64,000 bases of DNA from Dichetophora obliterata (lineage: Eukaryota; Arthropoda; Insecta; Diptera; Sciomyzidae), in NCBI GenBank assembly GCA_963920525.1, contig OY986435.1:223560399-223624398 (forward strand), written 5' to 3'. The notes under the pieces were generated by a model. The model saw only the letters and a program-made list of their open reading frames with translations, ran no database searches and was not told where the DNA came from. This document shows, piece by piece, positions 24,353 to 36,715 of the stretch; within the stretch, counting starts at the first letter, position 1; each line of letters opens with the position of its first letter. The position numbers were made by a program, and so were the translations under genes.

Positions 24353-24767
24353 TGGTCCAGTTAGCCTCGCATGGCATAGCAGTGCATGGCTTAACAAGCG
24401 TCACATCGAAATCTGTTTAATAGGATTTGTGTGTATCTGATTATGCATAACATGGCAACGCATGGCAATGCTCAGATAAAAACAGAAATGCATCTCTGAC
24501 TACATAGATAAACATGGAAGATCTATTTAATTTTAATATTTGTGTATTCTTCTATGTATTTGACGTTTTGGCAAAACAGATGTGAAGTTGTAAAATTGTT
24601 TGATCAAGTGCGGTTAATTTATTAAAATAAAATCGTTGTATTCTTTTTTTAATTGTTTTATTTTGACCATGTGACTATGCTTTGCATAATCACCATTTAT
24701 TTAGCTGTGTGCTAGCTGCTTATCTGCGTTGCATGCGCTGCTGTGCCATGCGAGGCTAACTGGACCA
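24353..24767. mobile_element. 415-bp MITE with TAA duplication
   Basis: The inverted ends start TGGTCCAGTTAGCCTCGCAT and continue for about 36 bp with two or three mismatches. TAA flanks both sides (24350-24352 and 24768-24770). The subterminal motif GCATGGCA recurs inside. No ORF. The 3-bp duplication again suggests PIF/Harbinger. Confidence 0.75.
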
Positions 24768-24809
24768 TAAAGCTCACAATCTCAATTCATGTCATTATTC
24801 AATAGAGTA

Positions 24810-25008
24810 GAGGGGGGTAATGTGTCGTGCACTCAACTTTAAAGTGCTCGTAAGGCCGTACATGACAAGCGAATACAACGAGTAAGCAAGCAATCCGATC
24901 GATCGAAAGATAATTTGGTTGGTAACATTTATGTGTAACAATATTCGTGTAGCATGAAATCGTGTTAGTAGAAATTAAAAAAAAAATGTGCACGACATTA
25001 CCCCCCTC
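24810..25008. repeat. 199-bp inverted-repeat element (GGGGTAATGTCGTGCA family)
   Basis: The ends are GAGGGGGGTAATGT-(GT)-CGTGCAC at 24810 and the inverted copy ending at 25008. No coding content. I could not find a clear target duplication. Confidence 0.6.
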
Positions 25009-25015
25009 AAAATTT

Positions 25016-25526
25016 GTGGGGTAATGTCGTGCATTGTATTGTAAAGGTATCAGAATGTGTGAAAAACGATAGGTAGTTTGTAATACAAACTTGATTAATA
25101 GTTATTTTTTCTGTTGCTTTTACATGTTTTTACACTTCTTAAACATTTCTTTTCCCGAATTCTAATGTTCACGTTACAAGAAGTTCGATTCAAGAAGATA
25201 TAGCGCATTATTGTTTATTTATTTATTTATTATTGTTAATTATAAGGCAATATACACAAGTCCGAAATATGATCAAAAAATACAATTTTATGAAAAGAAA
25301 AGTGAAAATAGTCAATTTGCTATATGAAACACGGAAAGAAAAACAATATTTTTTCAAAAAGTGCTTGACATTGAGAAAAAATTTTGGAAAATTTTATTTT
25401 GATTGTAGCGTTTTGTTATGGCTTCACGACTCCCTTGGTACACTAGGGCGACCGCGTTTCCTTCCCTTTCCTTTTCTGTATAGTGCACGACATTGCCCCA
25501 CATCAAATGCACGACATTGCCCCAAA
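25016..25526. repeat. Second inverted-repeat element of the same family, enclosing Tigger relic
   Basis: GTGGGGTAATGTCGTGCA at 25016 faces an inverted copy ending at 25501. A further inverted copy ends near 25524. Inside, 25081-25178 matches the Tigger element at 23741-23818 with a short unrelated stretch between, so it is a relic of that family. Confidence 0.55.
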
Positions 25527-26705
25527 GGTCGTTTTCAAGGTTGACTTCGACAAATCAGTAAAGAACAAAAATTTAATCGATCACAATACATCTTTTTTTT
25601 CGGCGGAAAATTTGCTTTAAGAAAACACTTACCTGGTATATTTTCCTGCGAGACAAATAATTTTTCTGATCCGATAAAAAAACACTTTCGTCGTCCCGAG
25701 AACGTGCGATTTTTAAAAAACGTCGCACAATTGCCCTTACACATGGATATTGCTAGTTTACTTTTTAGAGTGTTTTGTTCTTTTACTCGGAACTTTCGTG
25801 AATTTTATGTAGGAAATGTTTAACAGTAGATCGAGCTTTAAAAATACTTCATAATTCTAGCTATGTATCGTTTTTGATACATACTACAGTTTATAGGGAA
25901 AAAATGATTATTTACAAAATCCTTTAACGTTTTAATATATAATTTTTATTGATACATTTTATGAAAAGTATTTTTTATATAATTAAATCTTTAAGTGTTA
26001 GTAATACAAATCGCTTGCGACAAGTTTAAATAAAATCAACAACTTGTATAATATACTATGCTCTGTTTTTATAAATATTTTTTTGCTAATCTTATCAAGT
26101 TTTTTGGTAAACAATGTATAAATAGTTAAATGTAGTGTGTTGTTTTTTATTTTTTTTTTGCTTTTACTTAATTAAAAATTTAAATTTTTATACAAGCATA
26201 CATTCATGCATAGATCAAATGCAAATACAAATATATGTGTATGAGTTTGAGTGTATAAAGCATTAACGAGCATTTTAATGTTTTGTTTACCAGAGTTTAA
26301 AAATAATTTCATTTAAATTATTATTTGCACAGTGATCTAATAGCTGGATTGCATTTAATTATTATTATTATAGCCTTAAAGTATTATTATTATGTATTAT
26401 AGTAGTTCAGAGACAAGACATTAACTGATTGAAGCTTGTAACTGATTTTCCAATTAATCAAAAATTGTGAACATCTGTTTTAATGAAAATTAGAAAAGTG
26501 CATTCATAAGATTTCATAAAACTTACTCATATCAAAATGAAAAATTTAATATATCTCAAAGTCAAAACAGAAATAAGACAAATAAAAACAATAAAAACAA
26601 GGTCGAAAATACCTTCTGATCGCGACAAAAAGCACGTAGCAACGTAAAAAACTATAGATACTAAATACATGTTGATTTTTTGAGGCAGCAACAAATTATT
26701 TTTAC
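25527..26705. other. AT-rich intergenic DNA
   Basis: No supported feature. Confidence 0.4.
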
Positions 26706-26713
26706 TATTCCCC

Positions 26714-28818
26714 CAGTAGCGTAATTATATTTTGTGCGCCTGCCCGCGGGTTTCTAAAAGCGCCCTGCTATTTACTTTAAGAGCAAAACTATGCTATTAG
26801 TAGGCTACTAGAAGCGTAAGAGAAAACAACGGTACTCTTGTCAAAAAAAAAAGAGAACAAGAAGAGACTTTTTTAATTCAATAGTCATCATTTATTACAA
26901 CAGTTATATTTCTAAAATATTTTATTTCATAAATAAATGTATTATTTATTTTAATAGAAATTGTTAAAAAACAGCAATAACGTAAAAAATACTTTTTATA
27001 ATATCAAATATAATAAAATTTATAAATAAATATTATGAGATTTTATCACAAAGTAGGCAAAAAGAAAACATATATTAATTTTTATTGTTGTGTATTTTAT
27101 GATCTTTTGATTTTATTATTTAATAAACAAATACGCAGGCTTTAGGTCAGTTAATTGTTTCCGAGTACATTATCAAAGACTAAAAACAATTAAAAATACT
27201 TATAATAAAACAATTTTGCACTAAGACAGTTGAAAAAGCACTTACAATTATATAAACAATTTTTTGTACATTCACTGGATTAACAACATTGACATCAAAT
27301 ATTGGAAATAATTAATAAATAATAAAAACAGACCTAAAGCCGGCGTATTTGCTTATTTATATAATTTTTTTTAAAAAGTTAAGGAAACTAAAAGTTTGAA
27401 TAAATGAGATCAATAATTTTCTTATTGGTGAAATGATAAGTTTAAGATGTTAAGTTTAAATATTTTATATTTGATGTTAACTGTTAACTGAAGAATTTGC
27501 TAACTTCACAAAACATGACCAACTGATTGATTAAAATAACATCAGTAGCTGACTTCTGAAAATATGAAAGCAAATGGGTAAATCGAATTCGACCATTATC
27601 GAGTTTTTCCAAACAAAGACGACTTTTGCTCTGAATAGTCGGCTTTTTTGACGTCGATTATTGCACTCTGAGAAATTTTATTTCATCACATATTAAACAC
27701 AACACAACACAAATTATTTTTCATTTATTGTTGTTTATTTAAAAAAAAATGTTTTGCGAAGGAAATAAATATTTTAGTATAGCTTAATTTTTTTTTAAAC
27801 AAACATCGCACAGTGTAACGTCCCCATTCTTGGCCAAAAATAGAAGGATTGATAGAGCTATGAAAATTGGCAAGAATATCTTTCGTGACAAAATTAAGAA
27901 ATATTGAAAAATTTATACAAATCCTACCTCTGCCACACCCACTTCCCATATAAACGAAACCAATTTTTGCCTGAAACTTCATTAAGTCTTGTCTCAAAAC
28001 ACGAAATTTGCTACATAAATTTCTTTTGTGATTATAAATAAATAAAAATTTCATAGGCGAATGTCACGGCCATTAATTATATTTTAGTAACTCAGCCTTG
28101 GAAAATACTACCAACACAAGCTAACTACGTTTTTGTTTATATTTGTAAGCTTTTTCGATTACAGCAAGAAAATTTTAAAAATTGAGTTGTTCTGTGCTTG
28201 TAAATAAGTCGAAATTTTGAAAAATAATCAGCTGCCATACATCTCACATTTTAACTAAACAGGTCACTATAAAAAATGTATATCTTCCCTATTTGCAAGT
28301 ATCAGCAAGAAATTTTTTGGATTTCGTAAAAACTTATAGTAAATTATTTTTTAAACACTTTTAAGAATTGAATATTTAAAAATTTGTATCCCGCTTTTTG
28401 TGTTTACTTTTATGATAAGTTTTAAACCATATGTTCATAATGTAAAAAAAGAATTAATATTGCCAGACATAAGAAATTTAAAACTTTTTTAAAATATAAA
28501 AAAAAATTAAATGAAATGTGAATAACAGGAAAAATTGTATTTTTAAAAAATGCAACTTTGACTGCTTGTCATAACGAAACGATTGCTACTATTAAAAAAA
28601 TTAATTTTAATTTTTTCACCCACGATATTTTCTATTGAAAGCCATACAAATTTTAGAAAAATTCAAACATCGACATATTAGATTTTTGACCGCTTAATTA
28701 GCACTGTGCGTCGTTGTCCACTTCATTTGTCATTTTCATAAAAAGACTTGAGGGCGCCCCTGGCATAGTTGCGCCCGCCCGCAATGCGGTCTCTGCGGGC
28801 CTGCTTTTTACGCCACTG
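26714..28818. mobile_element. hAT-like non-autonomous element
   Basis: The left end is CAGTAGCGTAATT and the inverted right end is CAGTGGCGTAAAA, the familiar hAT terminus. The 8 bp outside are TATTCCCC (26706-26713) and TATTCCTC (28819-28826), a 7/8 match as expected for a hAT duplication. GC-rich sequence lies just inside both ends. No transposase was found in its 2.1 kb. A smaller inverted pair inside (about 27126-27145 and 27331-27352, AAATACGC-(A/C)-GGCTTTAGGTC) suggests a nested MITE of about 230 bp. Confidence 0.65.
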
Positions 28819-28826
28819 TATTCCTC

Positions 28827-31800
28827 TGCAAACAGTTTGTTTCTTGAAATCTTATGGCAGAAATTGCTATTTCAATGATTAATTGAAACTTTGCGGAAAC
28901 AAATTCAAGCTATGAGTTAATAAAAGCGGTAATATATGAATTCTCACGTTGCTGGTAGTGATTTATTTCGAAGTAGCTTATATTTTCAGAATTAAAAGAG
29001 ATGCAATTGATGTTTGCATCAAAAAATATTGTATCATTTTAACCAAAGATGGGGGCAGTGCACTAAATTTTCCGTTTCAGCTAACATGTACTGATAGTGT
29101 AAAATTATTCACTACTTATGTTGGTGTTCTAATGGATGAATTGAAAAATATAAGCCTCACTATACATTAGTGATAGTAAAAAATTTTCACTAAAATTCAT
29201 ATAAGAATAGTGGAAAAACATGTCTACAGCTTAGTGCCACTTTTATTTTTCCTCTTAAATTAATAGTGCAAAAAATATCAGCACTAATGATTCAGTAGCG
29301 TAGATAGCTTTTGGTTGTGGGGGGAGGTCGTAAGAAATATAATAACCTTAAAAAAGTTTACTTTTGAATACCTGATTACATGACTGTTATGCGACGCCAA
29401 ATGTCATGTTTCACATCCTTATTTTGCTGAAACGTCGAAAAATGGTAGGTAGGTACAAAAATGATGGGCTTGTTGAATTTAATGCCGTTTTCTTTTCTCG
29501 GCTACATTTTTAACCTGAACTCAAAAAGTTTTGACCTGTGATTAGTCGAGAAAGATCAGAAAAAATTCATAATTTTTTTCAATGATGTTGTGTTTGCTAC
29601 ACTGTTGCTTACTCTTGAGAAATAAATTAAATTGCAAGACAACAAATGCGAACCATTTCGAAGATATCTTACGAAGAAAAGATTTAATATGTTATTTTTT
29701 TCATTATATTGTTCTCGGTAAAGGAGAATCATTAGATCTGCATCATTGGATGAGGACGAAGCCGTTTCAAGCAACTCTTTTATAACAACACTAGCAAATA
29801 CCCGCTGCTTCGCCTGCGATAAAAATATTAAATATTATGTAAAAATTTTAAATCTTAAAATTAAAGTATTTTGTTGTATCTTCAAATACGAAATATAAAA
29901 ATAATTGTGTTTGTTTAATAATGAAAAAATGGTATTAATGTTAACAAACTACTTTGTTTAATTAGAATTACCTTCTTTAAATAGTAATTGTTATGGTGAC
30001 ATAAAGTTGCTTGGCTTTTTCTGTATTTTGATTTTTTAATGTCCTACATAACAGGATTATAAAAATGGAAATTCAACTCATTTTAAACAAATGAATGAGA
30101 TTGGATACGTTCTTAAAACTTATTGCAAGCTATTTCGAACGCATTCAATGGAAAATGGATAAAAAACACCGAACACACTAAAAACAAAGAAAAACGTAAA
30201 AAAAAAACAAATCATTTTATACACGTGTCAATTTTATCAATATCAACCAGCAAAAACCATGATTTAATTATTATAGGTTGTCCATTCGTTTGGCAACACC
30301 CGTAAATATGAAAACAAAAATATATTCCCTCTCAAATATAAATGACAACCAGGGTTTTGTTCTCTTCTCAGAAAAAGTTTGGTTTCAGTGTTTCGTTGTG
30401 AATTTTTTTAAAAAAAGTAGTTATTCGATATATTGCTATTCTAAATTACAATAACTGGGGCGCCATGATTTGAAAATGGTTTTGTTTAGAACAAAAGAAA
30501 ATACATATGTTTGGTCGAATAAAAAAAGATACATCAACTTGTTATTAAGTTATCGATTTTTAAAATTTTTTGCTTAGAACAATATCTGTTCAGTAAAATA
30601 TCTATATCTTTACCATTATCTAATAGATCTAAAATATTGACATGTCATTTAAAAGATAACTAAATTATCTATTAGACAAAATACAAATAAAATAAATTAA
30701 AGCAATAATTTTAATTTTGTGAGCAGTTTTATATTACTTCTGCTTTTAATTAGTGATAAAACTATTATTTTCTCAAAAACTTGCAGCATTAAGGTGTCAA
30801 AAATATATTTTATATATAAAACCTATAGATTTATATTTCATTTAATATATAAAAATTCATGTTAGTTTTTTGATTTGACTCTAAGTTTAATGTATTTGTT
30901 GCGATGATTAACTATTTAATTTAATAAAATTGAAGCTGTTGACCTAAACTGACCACCTAAAAGTTTCAAATTTTTTCCATTGCGTAAATTTAAGCGTCAA
31001 GTTTAAAAGTCTTGACGAGTGGAATCCAAGATAAAGTTGTCATTTCTGTAACCAACTGTGTATTCAGTTAGTGATAGACTAAACGAAATTTAGTATATCA
31101 CATTAAAGTAGTTATCAAATATATGATAAAAACGTGCGAAAAAGTGTTTTAGTTATCTCTGATACCTGCGATCTCGAAATATTGATCCATGATTTTGTCA
31201 TTCCTGACAATTTAAGTCATTCTTGTAACAACTAAAAAAAATACTTACAAGTCAATTTCATGATGCTCAAAACTAGCTCTCGAGCTAAGGGCTTTTTCAG
31301 CTATGTATACTTATATAAATTCCGGCGTCGCTAAAAAGCTTCCAGTCTGCAGGCTTACTTATTGAAGCTTCATTTTTATTTTTCCATTTAAGCAAAATGC
31401 TACGAAAACATTCAATCTATATTAAAAAACATTTTTTCAATTAAATTTATTTCTAAACTGACTCTTCTTTTACTATTTGTAAGTTCAAAGATAAAAAATA
31501 AACATATTTATAAAATTTAAAAATTTTTTGCGCTGTGTGTATACATTTTTTTATTATTTCCTGTATTGATATACACAACAAAACATTGTCATTACCTTTT
31601 TAAAAACTCAATAAAATTTTCAATCAAAACAAACAAGTAGTGCAAAACGTAGTAGAAAAATCAGTAGTGAAATGTATCTATTTAGGCAACTGAGCTATAT
31701 TTTGTCATAAAAAAATTACTCTTTTGCTCTCCTCTTCAATTTTACGCGTATATATCTTCCTTCTTGTAAGAAAATGTCAAACGAATGGACAACCTATAGT

Positions 31801-32676
31801 AATTAAATCATGGTAAAAACAAGACAATGAAGCAGTTGTCAAACAAAATGAGATACTTTCGTAAAAAAAAACCAATATAAGAACTTTTGAATGACTGATT
31901 CTAAATGAGTCATTTGGCCCAATTTAAGCGTAGTCTTATACGACCATAACCGTTTGAAATATAGCATTTTCATTGATTTTTGGTGGTTAAAGGGGGCGTG
32001 GAAACAGTTGCCGAAAGTAATTATACCAATAAAATGGGCTAATTTTAGTTTCATACTACCAAAACTGTACGAATTATAGCAATTTTAACATAGAGTGGAC
32101 GTGAAAAGTACGAGTGGCAAATCAATAGCCTATCACGATTTAGTTGAAATAACAAATCGTTTGGTACCTATATCGTCTAAATCGATTCAGTGGTTCTCGC
32201 CTGATTGTCAAACATACGTGCAGTACCACAACGCTTTTAATAGTATAGATAGATAGACTAACTGCATCTTATGCAAAACGAAACGAAGGCTGAACATGGT
32301 GCGAGACACGGCAAGCAATACATTTTCCCATATCAACAGCAAGAATCTCCCTGAAAGCAATTACACAACATGGCTGCAGTGTAATATTGTGAGAAGCTCT
32401 CGCGACAAAGAGAGGAAACCTTTGTTTGCTGTTGTGTTGTGCTGCTGTTGAATGTAACCATCAAATAAAATACGTGAATTTTGTAATAAATAAATAGACT
32501 TTTCGAAAAACTTAGTTTAAAACACTGGAAAAACAACACTAGAAATTGTCATAGGAATTGAATATACAAAGAATTATCAAAATTATCAAATTGTAATCAT
32601 AGAATTCATACAAAGAATTATCAAAAAGTTATCGGTTCAGCGGTTACTAAGTTTGTTTGGCTTAAAATTTCGTGAT
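28827..32676. other. Intergenic DNA with transposon scraps
   Basis: No gene. CAGTAGCGTAGATAGC followed by a G-run at about 29292-29325 resembles a lone hAT end. ACTAGCAAATACCCGCTGC at about 29789 resembles the end of a common insect repeat. 30990-31030 is a relic of the 5677-5982 family. The rest is AT-rich. Confidence 0.35.
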
Positions 32677-32677
32677 A

Positions 32678-33846
32678 GGTTCAGGGAAATAACGCCCAAT
32701 GAAATAACGCCCAAAATAAAAAATGAAATAAAGCCCAAAACATTTTGGGCATAAAAAATGAAATAACGCCCAAAATAAAAAATGAAATAAAGCAAAAAAA
32801 AAAACAATGAAATAACGCCCAAACTGAAAATGAAATAAGACCCAAAATATTTTGGGCTTACAAAAATGAAATAGCGCCCAAAATCAAAAATGAAATTAAG
32901 CCCAAAAAATGAAATAACGCCCAAACTGAAAATAAAATAAAACCCAAAATCTTTTTGGAAAAAAATTGGGAACATTTTACCGGCTCCGCGAAATAACTCT
33001 TAATGAAAGAGCTCTTAATAGTAAATGAAATAAGTCCTAACGTTGAAAGATGAAATAATTCCTAGTTCCCGGTGAAATAAGACCTAAAGAAAAGATGAAA
33101 TAAAACCTGACATTTAGGAGTATGTACATTATGAAATAAAACCTAAACGGATATGAAAAATTAAGTCCTAATTTTCAGAATATTAAAAAAACAACTGTGG
33201 TTCTTCTGACCGCGACCATAAAGCAAGCAGGGAAGGCTCTAGACCTCTGGAAAAATGCACACAAAATGAAAAAATAAATAAGGGCCCAAATTCGGGATCT
33301 TTTTTAACATGAAATATTGCCCCACCACATAAAATTATATTTGGCCGATAAAATGGTTTTCCCTTGTACGGAATTTCATAACCACATTTCATATAAGGAC
33401 AAATCGTTATATCATAAATAAAAAAACCATTTGGGCTTTATACGGACATGCCCTTTTTTCGTTTTACAGTACTTCTAGATATAATTCTCTTTTTAATAAG
33501 CGGCCTTTGGCCGCTGCTTAGGGATTACGACCCTCAGTTAGTCCAACACCGGCTTCGCTGTCTACAGTACTTCTGAATTGAATTTGACATTGAACTAACA
33601 TTTTTATGACAAATAGTTCATATAAAAAGAGTTATATCTGAATAATAATGAAGTAACGCCCTAAATAGAAAAATTAAATAACTCCTAAAATAGAAAAATG
33701 AAATAAAGCCCAATTTCAATGAAATAAAGCCCAACATTTATTTATTATTATAGGTAATAATAATAATAACAAATAACGCCCAAATTTGTATGGAAAATTT
33801 TTGGGCTTTTTTCATTTTTCTATTTAGGGCGTTATTTCCCAGAACC
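32678..33846. repeat. Fold-back-like element of short GAAATAACGCCC units
   Basis: The ends are inverted: GGTTCAGGGAAATAACGCCC at 32678 and the complement of GGTTCTGGGAAATAACGCCC ending at 33846. Between them the motif (A)ATGAAATAA-(C/A)-GCCCAAA repeats many times in degenerate form (32690-32960, weaker at 33000-33180, again at 33650-33790, then inverted from 33800). No conserved ORF. The apparent ORF here is a product of the repeats. Confidence 0.6.
33465..33574. repeat. Small insertion between 12-bp direct repeats
   Basis: TACAGTACTTCT occurs at 33465-33476 and 33563-33574. The 86 bp between them include a GCGGCC-TTT-GGCCGC hairpin and a GC-rich tail. It looks like a target-duplicated insertion into the fold-back-like element, class unknown. 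Confidence 0.45.
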
Positions 33847-33984
33847 CATAGATATATATTTATCCCAATAATATTCCCTCACGAAATTTTAATTTTGTTT
33901 TATTTAAAACGAATAAAAATTTGTTGAAAGATTTATAATTTTCTTAAATCATATTTTAAAATAAGTAGTTTTGGGCTACACATT

Positions 33985-34120
33985 CAGCCTAACCAAAAAA
34001 CATTTTAATGTCGACTCTAAATTTAGTGTGAGCTTTTCTGACATTATTTCTATAGAATTCGTTGTCAAAAAGCTTACACTAAATTTAGAGTCGACATTTA
34101 AATGTTTTTTGGTTAGGCTG
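33985..34120. mobile_element. 136-bp near-perfect hairpin MITE
   Basis: Two 53-bp arms starting CAGCCTAACCAAAAAACATT match at 51 of 53 positions around a loop of about 30 bp. ATT lies on both sides (33982-33984 and 34121-34123) as a possible 3-bp duplication. No coding content. Confidence 0.75.
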
Positions 34121-34278
34121 ATTGTTTCATTAATTTTAGTTTAAAGATTTTACTTATGAGTTTCCTGACACCACATCTAGCAATAATTTCTTATCAATAC
34201 CTATTACTAATGCGCACACACTTAATAATAAGTTATGTGTGTTATGAGTCTTAAAATTTAGTGAAGCAATGACTTGTA

Positions 34279-35121
34279 CAGGGTTGTCCATAATCGAAGC
34301 GCCCATTTTATTTTTAAATAAATCAAAGAAACCACAATTTTTTGTCTGTTCGTCATGAATATCATTTAATTGGGTTTAAGTAGATTTGCTTACATTATTT
34401 CTTGAATATGATATCTCGTAAATGGTCGCCATTGGCCTCTACGACATATTGTGCCCGTTTTGCAGCATTTTCCATGGTTTTCTTCAACATTTCGATGGGA
34501 ATGGCGGTTATTTCTTGACGGATGTTGGTTTTCAGCTCTTCTAGGGTCTTTGGCTTCTTGACGTAAACCTTTGATTTCAAATAACCCCACAAAAAGAAGT
34601 CTGGAGGCGTTAAATCTGGTGATCTTGGCGGCCAATCGAAATCACCATTTTTTGACATCAAACGGCCAGGGAACAATTGCTTCAAAAAATCGATTGTAGT
34701 GCGGCTTGTGTGTGGTGGCGCGCCGTCTTGTTGAAACCAGTAGTGCCTGATACGCTTTCGACGAACGATTGGCATGAAAAAATTGTTTATCATATCGCGA
34801 TAACGCTCCTGATTGACAGTAACTCTGTGGCCATTATCATCTTCGAAAAAGAACGGCCCAATGAGCATTTTAGCACAAACGCCGCACCAAACAGTGACTT
34901 TTGCATCGTGAAGAGGTACCTCTTGAATCTCTTGTGGATTTTCAGTGGCATAAATACGGCAATTTTGTTTGTTTACCGTTCCGTTCAACTGAAAATGAGA
35001 TTCATCGGTCAAACATTTGCTTGGAATGACGCTTCAAACGCAGTATGTCATTAGTCGATTTGGCATCACTGCGGAAAGTTACAGTGTTGCCAGATGGGCG
35101 CTTCGAATATGGACAACTCTG
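34279..35121 (-). mobile_element. Internally deleted mariner-like element (DD41D type)
   Basis: Inverted ends CAGGGTTGTCCATAATCGAA and, at the other end, CAGAGTTGTCCATATTCGAA, both continuing GCGCCCAT (28 bp, 2 mismatches), are flanked by TA (34277-34278 and 35122-35123). The length of 843 bp is too short for a full transposase. The DNA-binding half is missing while both ends are kept. Confidence 0.85.
34395..35012 (-). pseudogene. Mariner-like transposase, catalytic half only
   Basis: An open frame of 205 residues holds the catalytic domain of a Tc1/mariner-superfamily transposase: TDESHFQLNG (first Asp), HYWFQQDGAPPHTSR (second Asp), WPPRSPDLTPPDFFLWGYLK (third Asp). The second and third Asp are separated by 41 residues, the DD41D (rosa) spacing. 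The helix-turn-helix half is absent; the frame opens at the first catalytic block. It cannot bind its own ends without that domain, so it is presumably inactive. Confidence 0.85.
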
Positions 35122-35300
35122 TATATTTGGTTTTTTGGCTACTTTGCAAATTTAAATTTTAATAACTTTTAAGAGTGGTTTTAAACAAATAAAGGATGCA
35201 AGGTTTTAAGTTAAACATGTAAGTTTATATTAGTGAAAGAATTACTAAATTTGGTTTAGTAGTTTTTAAGTTTAGCGTCGTCGCAGATACGTGAGAAGTC

Positions 35301-36715
35301 TTTTTATTTATTTATTTATTTATTTCTATTTTAACTATCAACAATCGTTTAACAGTTTGAGTAATAACATATAAATTATAAAAACAATATGATATAAAAC
35401 TAATAAAATGTAAACATAATTATATTAAAGAATATTACACTTTTATAAATTCAGTTTAAACAATTCTTAATAATTTTGTTTAAAAGTTTGTCTATTCAGA
35501 GTGAGATCTATTTGAGCTCATATGGAATTGAACGCTAAACACATATTATTAATAGGATCATTACGGCCATAGTTTGTCCTATGATACGGAATGTAAAAAA
35601 AATCTCTTTGCCTAAAATATCTCTCAGGCGCATATATTCATAAAAGAGCGAGGAGTGGCACGCAGTCTATATGTGAGATAATTATATCGCGAAAAAAAAT
35701 AACAAGAAAAAAATTTACGTCTGGAGGCTAAGGTATTAAGACCTAGAAGAGCACACATGGATACGTACGTTGGCATAAAATTGCAATTTAATTTATTCTT
35801 TCCAATCGCAAAGAATCTACCTCGTAATATGGATCCCAGATCACACATCCATATTCCAAGATAGACCTTACTAAAGATAAAAATAACGTTCTAAGGGTAT
35901 ATGGATCCTTAAATTCTTTCGAATTACGCCTCAAAAAACCCATCATTGCATTAGCCTTAGTAATTATGCAATCGTAATAGTTGGAAAAAGAAATTTTGCT
36001 ATCAAATAGAATTCCCAGATCAGATGTAGACTCGACACGTGAAAGACCACTATTTGCGATTGAGTAATTAAAAAAATTTGGTTCTTTTTTCATATAAAAA
36101 GACATAATGTTGCATTTGGCAACATTTAAATAAAGTCTATTGACTGAACACCATTTAATCATATTGTTTAAATCAATTTGAAGAAGCCGATGGTCGGAAG
36201 GTGAAGAAACCGAATTAAATAGTTTAACATCATCAGCATACATCAAACAGTTAGTATGCTGTAAAAAGTTTGGGAGATCGTTGATGAACAAGACAAACAA
36301 TAGAGGTCCAAGGTGGCTTCCTTTGGACACACCAGAATGGTTGGTAATAGATTTTGAGTAGCAGTTACCAATACGGACAACTTGATATCTATCAGAAAGG
36401 TAATTCCTCAGCCAGGATAACAAAGAGGAATGAAACCCCATTAGGGAAAGTTTTTTAACCATAATGGAGTGCTGAACTTTATCAAAGGCTTTGGCGAAAT
36501 CAGTGACGTCAATTTGATTGCCTTTTTCCATTTCAGTTTTAATGAAGTGAGAGAACAGTGTTAGGTTTGTAGAAGTAGATTTACCACTAACAAAACAGTG
36601 TTGGAATTCAGAGATAGAGTTTTTAATTCTAGCATAAATGTGGTTTTTGACAATTGACTCAAATAATTTAGGGATCAAGTGCAATTTTGATATCGGTCGA
36701 TAGTTCGCTATCTTT
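35301..36715 (-). mobile_element. 5'-truncated Jockey-type non-LTR retrotransposon
   Basis: It begins (5') inside the reverse transcriptase near 36715 and ends in a (TTTA)n tract at about 35301-35325, which is a (TAAA)n tail on the element strand. A truncated 5' end with a 3' tail is the usual dead-on-arrival LINE copy. Confidence 0.75.
35624..36715 (-). pseudogene. Reverse transcriptase fragment
   Basis: Motifs in order: ANYRPISK (about 36700), FVSGKSTSTNL, DFAKAFDKVQHS, GVSKGSHLGPLLFVLFINDL (usual GVPQG altered), LMYADDVKLF (active site), WCSVNRLYLNVAKC. The main frame breaks near 35820, and the C-terminal part (CNFMPTYVSM...) continues in another frame. The endonuclease is missing. Jockey superfamily; not functional. 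Confidence 0.85.

Noticed and set aside
32637..32975. Phe/Ile-rich frame of 112 residues
   Set aside because: Product of the GAAATAACGCCC repeats; no codon or domain signal.
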